From positions 1 through 26,918 of the IMG/VR virus record IMGVR_UViG_3300015263_000896: a DNA stretch of 26,918 nucleotides. One strand, 5' to 3'. The DNA comes from a virus. Made by a program: the position numbers and the translations under genes. Positions 8,485 through 14,908 of this stretch are shown piece by piece. The notes below the pieces were generated by a model that was not told where the DNA came from, searched no databases, and worked only from the letters and a program-made list of their open reading frames with translations. Numbering within the stretch: position 1 is the stretch's first letter; the number at the start of each line of letters is the position of its first letter.

Positions 8485-8908
8485 TGCCGTCCGACACCTT
8501 TATGACCTGCTCTGCGAGCGCACGCCAGAGCAATCGATCTCGCATCGCAAGATGCCGAGCATGTCCCAGCATCGTGCCTTTGTCGAATCCCACCCCTACC
8601 AATACTGGGCGCTGGTTGAGGTCGACGGAACGGTGGTCGGATCCGTCTATCTGACGCGCGCCAACGAGATCGGCATCGCGATCTACAAGAAACACCGCGG
8701 CAAGGGCTACGGCCCCGAGGCGGTGCGCATGCTCATGGAGTACATGGGGCCGCGTGAATATCTGGCCAACGTCAATCCGCTCAACGAGGCAAGCGCGCGG
8801 ATGTTCAAGAAGTTAGGATTTGCGGTTTGCCAGCACACATACAGGCTGGATCATGAAGATCAACGACGTCAACATCGGACCAAACAGGTCGCCGTACATC
8901 ATCGCTGA
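8453..8908 (+). CDS. GNAT-family N-acetyltransferase (PseH-like)
   Basis: The protein has 151 residues with a GNAT fold pattern. It shows a YWALVEVDGTVVGSVYL core strand pair, then EIGIAIYKKHRGKGYG with the acetyl-CoA loop RGKGYG (82-87). A conserved NPLNEASARMFKKLGF ending follows. PseH acetylates the 4-amino sugar in the pseudaminic acid pathway, and this gene sits in the pseH position before the NeuB/PseI-like gene. It overlaps the preceding cytidylyltransferase by 32 bases and the following synthase by 56 bases. The Arg/His-rich tail (RRQHRTKQVAVHHR) lies in that overlap and is probably a by-product of compression. Substrate is inferred from context. Confidence 0.82.
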   Translation: MKLVMVARRPDAVRHLYDLLCERTPEQSISHRKMPSMSQHRAFVESHPYQYWALVEVDGTVVGSVYLTRANEIGIAIYKKHRGKGYGPEAVRMLMEYMGPREYLANVNPLNEASARMFKKLGFAVCQHTYRLDHEDQRRQHRTKQVAVHHR

Positions 8909-9704
8909 GATGTCCGCAAACCATTGCGGTGATCTCGAGCGGGCCTTGCGCATCATCGATGAGGCCGAGAAGGCCGGCTGCGATGCGGTCAAGATCCAGG
9001 TCTATGACCCTTACCGCCTTGCCAAGGCGCGCGGCGGGCCGGACCGGATCGTGCTGGGCGGGCCGTGGGCCGGCCGCAAGCTGATCGACATCTACTCTGA
9101 AGGGGCAACGCACTACGACTGGCTACCGGAGCTCTTCGATTTCGCCGCCCAGATCGGCATCACGCTGTTCCCGTCGGTCTTCGATCTGCAGTCGATCGAG
9201 ATGCTCGAGTCGCTCGATGCGCCGGCCTACAAGGTCTCGTCGTTCGACCTGACCAACACCAAGCTTCTCGAGGCGCTGAAGGATACCGGCAAGCCTCTGA
9301 TCCTGTCCACCGGGATGGCCACCAACGCCGAGGTGCAAGAGGCTCTGAAGATCGTCGGGCTCTTCAACGTCGGCCTGCTGCATTGCGTATCGGTCTATCC
9401 CTGCCCGATCGATCAGGCCAACCTGAACCGCATGCAGGATCTCTTGACCCTGGCCAATGGGTTTACGGTGATCGGCTACTCGGATCACACCAACGGCGTG
9501 ATCGCACCGATCGCCGCCGCGGCGCTTGGCGCTGAGATTATTGAAAAGCATTTCACGCTTGACGATCGACCGACGCTCGATTCGTCCTTCTCGGTCTGTC
9601 CCCTCGGGATGGCAGGCCTCGTCGCAGGTGTGCGTATGGCATGGGCGGCGTGCCAGCAAGCTGAGGCGGACGACCCGCACCGCAACCTGCGGGTCATATC
9701 ATAG
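8853..9704 (+). CDS. N-acetylneuraminate/pseudaminic acid synthase (NeuB/PseI family)
   Basis: NeuB-family enzymes condense phosphoenolpyruvate with a 6-carbon amino sugar to give a 9-carbon nonulosonic acid. The 283 residues carry the TIM-barrel motifs in order: PYIIAEMSANHCGD (15-27), DAVKIQ with Lys47, FPSVFD (106-111) and YKVSSFDLTN (126-135). These are followed by LILSTGM, LLHCVSVYP (175-183), GYSDHT (208-213) and LGAEIIEKHFTLD (225-237). I chose ATG 8853 because MKIND leads directly into the barrel; an in-frame ATG at 8820 would only add a tail inside the GNAT gene. The family is usually ~340-350 residues with a C-terminal SAF/antifreeze-like domain, and that domain is absent here. It could be NeuB, PseI or LegI; PseI is favoured by neighbours. 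Confidence 0.9.
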   Translation: MKINDVNIGPNRSPYIIAEMSANHCGDLERALRIIDEAEKAGCDAVKIQVYDPYRLAKARGGPDRIVLGGPWAGRKLIDIYSEGATHYDWLPELFDFAAQIGITLFPSVFDLQSIEMLESLDAPAYKVSSFDLTNTKLLEALKDTGKPLILSTGMATNAEVQEALKIVGLFNVGLLHCVSVYPCPIDQANLNRMQDLLTLANGFTVIGYSDHTNGVIAPIAAAALGAEIIEKHFTLDDRPTLDSSFSVCPLGMAGLVAGVRMAWAACQQAEADDPHRNLRVIS

Positions 9705-9717
9705 GCAGGAGATAACG

Positions 9718-9861
9718 ATGCCGAAGGGTAGCAAAGTCGGACGCTGCTACGACGATCTGAAGAAGTCCATGCCCAAGGGCAAGGCCGCAGCCATCTGCCA
9801 GAAGAGCACAGGCCAGTCCCTCAAGACCGGCAAGGCTCCGAAGGGAGGACGCGGGCGGTGA
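9718..9861 (+). CDS. 47-residue Lys/Gly-rich basic protein
   Basis: This very small, strongly basic protein begins MPKGSKVGRCYDDLKKSMPKG and contains AICQKSTGQS. A pattern of this kind (KVGRC, then AICQ-S/T-S/T) recurs as a small domain in phage structural regions. A strong ribosome site (GGCAGGAGAT, 13-base gap after the synthase stop) supports independent translation. Its stop overlaps the GTG of the methyltransferase (GTGA). No catalytic residues are visible. It could bind nucleic acid or be a minor virion component. It is an odd insert among sugar enzymes. Confidence 0.7.
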   Translation: MPKGSKVGRCYDDLKKSMPKGKAAAICQKSTGQSLKTGKAPKGGRGR

Positions 9862-10436
9862 GCGAGCAATTCTGGGCAGGAGACTTCGGCAAGCAGTACA
9901 CCGCACGCAATCGCGTGCAGTGGTCGCAGCGCGTCCCGTTCTGGCAGGGCATCATCGAGTCCCGGCCGCTCTGGCCGCACAACATCCTAGAGGTCGGCTG
10001 CAACGCCGGATGGAATCTCAATGCCATCCGCCACGTCGACCCCAACATCGAGCTCGTCGGTGTCGATGTCTGCCCCGAGGCGGTCGATGAGGCGGCCGCG
10101 GCCGGTCACGACGTCTATGTGATGCCGGCAAGCCAGCTCGAGAACCTCGAGGAAACCTTCGACATCGTGTTCACGGCCGGCGTGCTGATCCACGTGCCGC
10201 CCCATGAGCTCGATGGCGTGATGGATGCCATCATCGCAGCCTCGCACCGCGACGTGCTGGCGATCGAGTACGCAGCCGATCAAGAAGAAGCGGTCGAGTA
10301 CCGCGGTCATTCTGACAAGCTGTGGCGCCGTCCGTTCGGCGCGCTCTACGAGGCCAAGGGCCTGACGCTCGTTGAGACCGGCAATGCCGGACCGGGCTTC
10401 GATCGCTGCACCTACTGGCTGATGAGGAAACCATGA
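9858..10436 (+). CDS. Class I SAM-dependent methyltransferase, pseudaminic-acid-biosynthesis-associated type
   Basis: The 192-residue protein has SAM motif I ILEVGCNAGWNLNAI (43-57) and the ribose-contacting acidic residue at VGVDVCPEAV (Asp70). The post-I/II region is FDIVFTAGVLIHVPP, and it starts EQFWAGDFGKQYTARN. This overall pattern matches the methylase family found in pseudaminic acid gene clusters, which is assumed to O- or N-methylate the sugar. The start is GTG at 9858 overlapping the previous stop; the stop overlaps the amidotransferase start (ATGA). The exact methyl acceptor cannot be read from sequence. Confidence 0.83.
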   Translation: MSEQFWAGDFGKQYTARNRVQWSQRVPFWQGIIESRPLWPHNILEVGCNAGWNLNAIRHVDPNIELVGVDVCPEAVDEAAAAGHDVYVMPASQLENLEETFDIVFTAGVLIHVPPHELDGVMDAIIAASHRDVLAIEYAADQEEAVEYRGHSDKLWRRPFGALYEAKGLTLVETGNAGPGFDRCTYWLMRKP

Positions 10437-11554
10437 CGCTGATCAGATGCAATTCCTGCGTCTATCCGACCACCAAGCCGGATCTCCTGTTCGAGGACGG
10501 CGAATGTGCAGCGTGCCGCAACTACCGCAACCGTCCGGCCGTGGACTGGGCGGCTCGTTACAAGGAGCTCCAGGATATTCTGGCGCGCGCCCGTCCCAAC
10601 AAGGACGGCTTCAACTGCATCGTCCCCTCGAGCGGCGGCAAGGACTCTACGGCCCAGGTGATGACGCTCATCGACCTGGGCGCCAAGCCGCTCGTGGTGA
10701 CCGCAACGACCTGCTACCTGACCCCCATGGGCAGGGCCAACATCGATAATCTGGCCAGACATGCCAAAACCATCGAATACGATCCAGATATCAAAACCAG
10801 AGCCACGCTCAACAGACTGGGCCTTGAGCTGGTGGGGGATATCTCATGGCCCGAGCACGCGGCCATCTTCAGTGTGCCGTTCAGAGCCGCCGTCGAACAC
10901 GATATTCCGCTGGTCTTCTACGGGGAAAACCCCCAGCGCGAATACGGCGGTCCGCTGGATGCGCATGAAGCCCTGACCATGACCCGGCGATGGGTCTCGG
11001 AGTTCGGTGGCCTGCTCGGCCTGCGGTCCGATGATTTCGTTGGCATGGACGGCATCACGGCGGCCGACATGGAATACTACCGCCTGCCCGACGAGGCCGA
11101 TATGGCATGGATCGAGGCCTACTTCCTCGGCCAGTTTCTGCCGTGGTCGAGCGGGGCCAATGCACGCCGCGCGATCGCCGCCGGCCTCGAATATTATCTG
11201 CCATCGCCAGCCAACTACTGGCCTTGGGAGAACCTCGACAACGCGATGACCGGCCTGCACGACCATGCCATGTACCGCAAGTATGGCTATGGCCGCCTCG
11301 CGGCACAGGTCTCCGTCGAGGTCCGCGAGCTGTGCATGTCGCGCCAGACGGCGCTCAACCTGTGCAGAACCAGCGATGGTCTCTTTCCAGAGACCTATGC
11401 CGGCGTGCCTCTCGAGGCCGTCCTGGAGCATCTGGGCGTGACCAGGGGGTGGTTGATCGAGCAGCTCGACAATCACACGTCGTGGGAGCTCTTCAACGGC
11501 GTCGAGGCCGATCGACCGCTCCTCAAAGAGGAGGCGCTTCAGGCGGCTGAATAA
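10433..11554 (+). CDS. N-acetyl sugar amidotransferase (PseA/WbpG/LegA-like)
   Basis: This 373-residue ATP-pyrophosphatase-family enzyme opens with a cysteine knuckle (Cys6, Cys9, Cys25, Cys28) with the spacing CNSCVYP...GECAAC typical of this family. The PP-loop SSGGKDST (66-73) binds ATP. The rest (HAKTIEYDPD, VFYGENPQREYGG, WPWENLDNAMTGLHD, YGYGR) follows the family pattern. Such enzymes convert an acetamido group to an acetamidino group in Pse/Leg or O-antigen sugars. Ammonia comes from a HisH-like glutaminase through a HisF-like partner. A HisF-like gene lies two genes downstream, while a HisH-like gene is not in the window. It overlaps its neighbours by ATGA upstream and TAATG downstream. 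Length is normal. Confidence 0.88.
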   Translation: MTLIRCNSCVYPTTKPDLLFEDGECAACRNYRNRPAVDWAARYKELQDILARARPNKDGFNCIVPSSGGKDSTAQVMTLIDLGAKPLVVTATTCYLTPMGRANIDNLARHAKTIEYDPDIKTRATLNRLGLELVGDISWPEHAAIFSVPFRAAVEHDIPLVFYGENPQREYGGPLDAHEALTMTRRWVSEFGGLLGLRSDDFVGMDGITAADMEYYRLPDEADMAWIEAYFLGQFLPWSSGANARRAIAAGLEYYLPSPANYWPWENLDNAMTGLHDHAMYRKYGYGRLAAQVSVEVRELCMSRQTALNLCRTSDGLFPETYAGVPLEAVLEHLGVTRGWLIEQLDNHTSWELFNGVEADRPLLKEEALQAAE

Positions 11555-12204
11555 TGCACCTCGTCGTTGGAACACCGATGTACGGCGGCCTGTGCTGCTC
11601 GGAATACGTCAAGAGCCTGCTGCAGCTCCAGTCACACCTGGAGAGCAACGGGCATCGCCTGACGACCATCTTTGTCGGCAACGAAAGTCTCGTGCCGCGC
11701 GCGCGCAACAAGATCGCGCGGCTCTTCCTGGAGAAGACGCTGGACGCCAGCCATCTGCTCTTCATGGATGCCGACCAGGAGTTTTCTGTTGGATCCGTCA
11801 TGAAGATGTTGACCGAGGACAAGGACATCATGGACCGGGTGCGGCGCGCGGTCGAAAAAGGGGTTGTCGAGCTGGAGTCCATGACCGGTATCTTCAACGT
11901 CGTGCCCCTCGAGGATGAGCAGGTTGGCTCAGATCCGTTCCGGGTCAAATACGCCGGCAGCGGGTTCATGCTGATACGTCGCTCGGCCTTCGACAAGATC
12001 AAGGCAAGGGTCGAGTCCTATTCGGATCGCGGCGAGCACACCTACAATTTCTTCACGCAAGCCGTTCATGGCGACGAGCTGCTCAGTGAAGACTTCAACT
12101 TCTGCAGGCTCTATGGCGGCCATGGCCGCGTTGCAATTAGAGGCTATGGATGCTGGCCAGTAGGATCATCCCTGTGGTGCTCATGCGCGGACAGCAGGCC
12201 GTGA
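11554..12204 (+). CDS. Phage GT-A-type glycosyltransferase, C-terminally shortened
   Basis: The protein is 216 residues long. It shows the phage glycosyltransferase pattern VVGTPMYGG (4-12), SLLQLQSHLESNGH, NESLVPRARNKIARLFL (43-59) and the metal-binding HLLFMDADQEF (67-77, DAD motif). Later come YAGSGFMLIRRSAFDKI and SEDFNFCRLYGG. It would transfer a sugar from a nucleotide donor. Whether the donor is the CMP-sugar made by this cassette is inference. The last ~20 residues (after CRLYGG) do not look like the usual ending and lie in a 55-base overlap with the HisF-like gene, so the C-terminus may be cut short or replaced. Its start overlaps the upstream stop (TAATG). Confidence 0.75.
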   Translation: MHLVVGTPMYGGLCCSEYVKSLLQLQSHLESNGHRLTTIFVGNESLVPRARNKIARLFLEKTLDASHLLFMDADQEFSVGSVMKMLTEDKDIMDRVRRAVEKGVVELESMTGIFNVVPLEDEQVGSDPFRVKYAGSGFMLIRRSAFDKIKARVESYSDRGEHTYNFFTQAVHGDELLSEDFNFCRLYGGHGRVAIRGYGCWPVGSSLWCSCADSRP

Positions 12205-12917
12205 AGGGCCAGAGGTTTGAGTCGTGGCGAAATGTGGGTCAGGTGCGCATGACGGTGCGCGTGCATCAAGCGAGGAACGTCGATGAACTGGTTCTCCTGG
12301 ACATTTCTGGGCATCCTCCCGACTGTGGTTTTATACGCAGTCTTGCTGGCGATTGCTTCTTCCCACTCACCGTGGGGGGTGGGGTCCGGGACGTGGACAC
12401 TCTCGTCGCCCTTCTTGCAAACGGGGCCGACAAAGTATCACTGAATACAGCAGCGGTAGGCCGGCCGTCGCTGATCACCGAGGCGGCCTCAAAGGTCGGG
12501 GCACAATCGGTGGTCGTAGCGATGGACATCAAAGATGGACTACTGCACACCCATAACGGACGACGAAATACAGGACTTGAAGCAGTTGCTTGGGCGCGAC
12601 GTGTCCAGGAGCTCGGCGCCGGAGAAATCCTGCTCACCTCCGTGGAACGCGACGGAACGCTTGAAGGCTACGACCTCGATCTTATCGAACGGGTCAGTCG
12701 AGCCGTCTCCATTCCTGTCGTGGCTGCAGGTGGAGCTGGAACCTATCGAGACCTAGCACAAGGACTCGAGGCTGGTGCCCACGCTGTGGCAGCGGGCGCC
12801 ATGTGGTGCTTTACGGATCAAACCCCGCCAGGGGCAGCAGAATATCTCTACCGAAAGGGGTACACCGTCAGACACAGGCTCCCAGTGCCAGAGCCTCAAC
12901 CGGTTTGTATCGCGTAG
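12150..12917 (+). CDS. HisF-like amidotransferase subunit (HisF2/WbpI-region type)
   Basis: This 255-residue (beta/alpha)8 protein has the HisF layout: RIIPVVLMRGQQAVKG at the N-terminus, VDELVLLDISG, FPLTVGGGVR (71-80), NGADKVSLNTAAV (91-103), VVVAMDIKDG (121-130), GAGEILLTSVERDG, and VSIPVVAAGGAGT. In histidine-pathway HisF the first strand reads IIPCLDV with a catalytic Asp. Here that position is Leu, as in HisF-like partners of nucleotide-sugar amidotransferases. The later Asp126 is kept. The likely role is handing ammonia to the amidotransferase two genes upstream. The start at 12150 has an AGAGG element ahead and overlaps the glycosyltransferase by 55 bases. It is the last gene before a terminator. 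Confidence 0.85.
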   Translation: MLASRIIPVVLMRGQQAVKGQRFESWRNVGQVRMTVRVHQARNVDELVLLDISGHPPDCGFIRSLAGDCFFPLTVGGGVRDVDTLVALLANGADKVSLNTAAVGRPSLITEAASKVGAQSVVVAMDIKDGLLHTHNGRRNTGLEAVAWARRVQELGAGEILLTSVERDGTLEGYDLDLIERVSRAVSIPVVAAGGAGTYRDLAQGLEAGAHAVAAGAMWCFTDQTPPGAAEYLYRKGYTVRHRLPVPEPQPVCIA

Positions 12918-12923
12918 CCACCG

Positions 12924-12946
12924 ACCCCGCTCCGGCGGGGTTTTTT
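12924..12946 (+). terminator. Rho-independent terminator closing the fibre/sugar transcription unit
   Basis: A 6-bp GC-only stem (CCCCGC / GCGGGG) with a TCCG loop is followed directly by six Ts. It sits 7 bases past the HisF-like stop. This is the first such signal after the giant gene and all ten cassette genes, so they can form one transcript. Confidence 0.9.
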
Positions 12947-12984
12947 ATTGTCTCCACAGCAACAGCAACAGCAAGGAGATCACC

Positions 12985-13428
12985 ATGGCACTATCTAAAT
13001 GGGCCGATAAGATCCTGACGAGCATCCACGGACGCCGGCTGGGTCTGGACGACAAAGGGTTCTTGGTCGGCACCCCCGGCACACGTCACCCTGTCGAAAC
13101 GGTAACGACGGCCAGCACGCTCGCCGATAGCGGTGTGTCGGTCATCAATTCAGGGTCCGCTCTGGACTTCACGCTTGCCGCACCACCTTACGTCGGCTGC
13201 GAGAAGGTCGTGATCAATGCCTCCACCTACGCCAATACGGTCGTTCGATCTACGGCTAACGGCGCCTGCTCGATCTACGCTTCGACCGGCACGGACCAGG
13301 AAGGCGTTAAGGTCACGTTCGCGGCCTCTGTGCGGCCTTCGCTCCATCTGATCGGCATCACCACCGACCAGTGGGCGGCGGTCAATTCCGCTTCGACGGT
13401 CTACTGGTCCGTCTCAACCTCTTCGTAA
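12985..13428 (+). CDS. Small phage structural-type protein (head fibre/decoration-like)
   Basis: The protein has 147 residues starting MALSKWADKIL. A strong ribosome site (AAGGAGATCACC) precedes ATG 12985, so the longer in-frame opening at 12775, which lies inside the HisF-like gene, is rejected. The middle part (TLADSGVSVINSG, FTLAAPPYVGCEKVVIN) and the end (HLIGITTDQWAAVNS) form short beta strands rich in Ser, Thr and Ala. Small phage proteins of this style are common next to structural genes. No enzymatic motif is present. It is a single-gene unit between two terminators. A virion decoration role is inference. Confidence 0.7.
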   Translation: MALSKWADKILTSIHGRRLGLDDKGFLVGTPGTRHPVETVTTASTLADSGVSVINSGSALDFTLAAPPYVGCEKVVINASTYANTVVRSTANGACSIYASTGTDQEGVKVTFAASVRPSLHLIGITTDQWAAVNSASTVYWSVSTSS

Positions 13429-13447
13429 CCTGCGTTTCCTCCCAACT

Positions 13448-13476
13448 GGCCCGCTTTCGAGCGGGCCTTCTTCTTT
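13448..13476 (+). terminator. Rho-independent terminator with TTCG tetraloop
   Basis: A perfect 8-bp stem (GGCCCGCT / AGCGGGCC) with a TTCG loop is followed by TTCTTCTTT. It lies 19 bases after the stop of the small structural-type gene and before the next start at 13489. Confidence 0.9.
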
Positions 13477-13488
13477 CACGAGGCAGAA

Positions 13489-14361
13489 ATGAAAATCGCA
13501 CTCATCGGCAGCGCCCCTTCCAGCGCACGTCTCGCACCTTATGCGGACCCTGAATGGAAGATCTGGGCCTGCTCACCGGGATCAATCCAGTATTTCAAGC
13601 GCACGCCGGACGCCTTCTTTGAGCTCCACCGCTGGGAGCCCGAGCGGTCTTGGTTTTGCATCAATTACCGCACGTGGTTGGCGAACGCGACGTGCCCCGT
13701 CTACATGATCGATCCGATCCAAGCCGTGCCGGCCTCGATCGCCTATCCCAAGGACGAGATGGTGCGCAAGTTCGGACCGTGGTTCTTCACCTCGAGCCTG
13801 TCCTGGATGTTCGCGCTCGCGATCCATCAAGGGGCGACCGAGATCGGCCTGTGGGGCGTGGATATGAGCGCTCAAGAAGAGTGGGAATTTCAGCGCTCTG
13901 GCTGTCATTTCTTCATCGCTCTGGCCCGCGAGATGGGCATCAAAGTCACCATCCCGCACGAGTCTGATCTGCTGCGTCCGCCGCCGTTTTACGGATTTCG
14001 CGAAGTAGACCCCATGCACATCAAGCTGGTGGCGCGCAACGAGGAGCTCACCGCAAAGATCCGCGAGGCCGAGCAGAAGATACAGGCCGCGCGCGATGAG
14101 GCCATGTTCTACAAGGGCGCGCTGGACGCGAATTTGTATACCATCAAGACCTGGGTCGGCGACGGTCTGGCCCTGCAGATGGCCTACACCAACCCAGCGC
14201 AAAAGCCCGACAAGATCCTGATGGCGGCCGCTGAGGTCGAGGCAAGCGCCGCCAAGGTCGCGGACGCGGTCGCGGCCAAGGCCGAGGCCAAGGTTCCAAC
14301 CAAGACGAAAAAGGTTCGCAGCAAGCGCCGTGTGAATGGAGCGGTCCATGCCGAAGCCTAA
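13489..14361 (+). CDS. Conserved phage protein with Rossmann-like N-terminus, function unknown
   Basis: The 290-residue protein begins MKIALIGSAPSSARLAPY, a glycine-rich beta-alpha turn. It continues with WKIWACSPG, FFELHRWEP, CPVYMID, WFFTSSLSWMFALAIHQGATEIGLWGVDM and GIKVTIPHESDLL. Proteins with this pattern occur in many podovirus-like genomes and resemble the MptE-like/DUF115 fold that also forms the core of Maf glycosyltransferases; that link is tentative. Residues ~185-215 look like a coiled coil (Glu/Lys/Ala-rich). The C-terminus is very basic (KTKKVRSKRR). Its end overlaps the start of the small terminase gene by 14 bases. I do not assign an activity. Confidence 0.75.
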   Translation: MKIALIGSAPSSARLAPYADPEWKIWACSPGSIQYFKRTPDAFFELHRWEPERSWFCINYRTWLANATCPVYMIDPIQAVPASIAYPKDEMVRKFGPWFFTSSLSWMFALAIHQGATEIGLWGVDMSAQEEWEFQRSGCHFFIALAREMGIKVTIPHESDLLRPPPFYGFREVDPMHIKLVARNEELTAKIREAEQKIQAARDEAMFYKGALDANLYTIKTWVGDGLALQMAYTNPAQKPDKILMAAAEVEASAAKVADAVAAKAEAKVPTKTKKVRSKRRVNGAVHAEA

Positions 14362-14908
14362 GACGAAACCCAAAAAGAGGGGCAGGCCGAGCGTCTATAC
14401 CAAGGCGCTCGGCGACGAGATCTGCGATCGGTTGGCTGCAGGCGAAAGCCTGCGGTCGATCTGCAAGGATACCCACATGCCGGACGAAAAGGCGGTCCGC
14501 CTGTGGGCGCTCAAGCCAGATCATCCTTTCGCCGTCCACTACGCCGCGGCCCGCGAGGCCGGCTACCTGTCGATGGCCGAGGAAATGCTCGAGATCGCCG
14601 ACGATGGCAGCAACGATTGGATGACGCGCGAAGGCAAGGACGGCGAGCTGTCATGGCAGCTCAATGGCGAGCATGTGCAGCGCTCGCGCCTGCGCGTTGA
14701 ATCCCGCAAGTGGATGCTGACCAAGATGCTGCCGAAGGTGTTCGGCGAGAAGGTCGTCAACGAGATGACCGGAGCCGATGGTGGCCCCATCAAGACAGAG
14801 GCCGTCGATGACCTGGAATCGGCACGGCGCGTTGCGTTCTTGCTGGGCACAGCCGTGACCGCGGCCAAGCAAAGAGCGAAGGCGAAAAAAGATGAGCCTT
14901 CTGAGTGA
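14348..14908 (+). CDS. terS: Terminase small subunit
   Basis: The protein has 186 residues. It starts with a basic AT-hook-like MPKPKTKPKKRGRPS, followed by a helix-turn-helix region (EICDRLAAGESLRSICKD...AVRLWALKPDHPF). Next come YAAAREAGYLSMAEEMLEIAD, SRLRVESRKWMLTKMLPKVFG and a basic tail. This is the small-terminase pattern for packaging-site recognition. ATG 14348 is preferred over in-frame ATG 14336 because GGAG sits 6 bases before it. It overlaps the large-subunit gene by 17 bases. Confidence 0.85.
   Translation: MPKPKTKPKKRGRPSVYTKALGDEICDRLAAGESLRSICKDTHMPDEKAVRLWALKPDHPFAVHYAAAREAGYLSMAEEMLEIADDGSNDWMTREGKDGELSWQLNGEHVQRSRLRVESRKWMLTKMLPKVFGEKVVNEMTGADGGPIKTEAVDDLESARRVAFLLGTAVTAAKQRAKAKKDEPSE

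Noticed and set aside
12955-12975. CAACAG triplet-like repeat before the gene at 12985
   Set aside because: Only about three units; too short to claim a repeat element or phase-variable site.
12775-12984. Longer start for the small structural-type gene
   Set aside because: This would run through the HisF-like gene and the terminator; ATG 12985 has a strong ribosome site.
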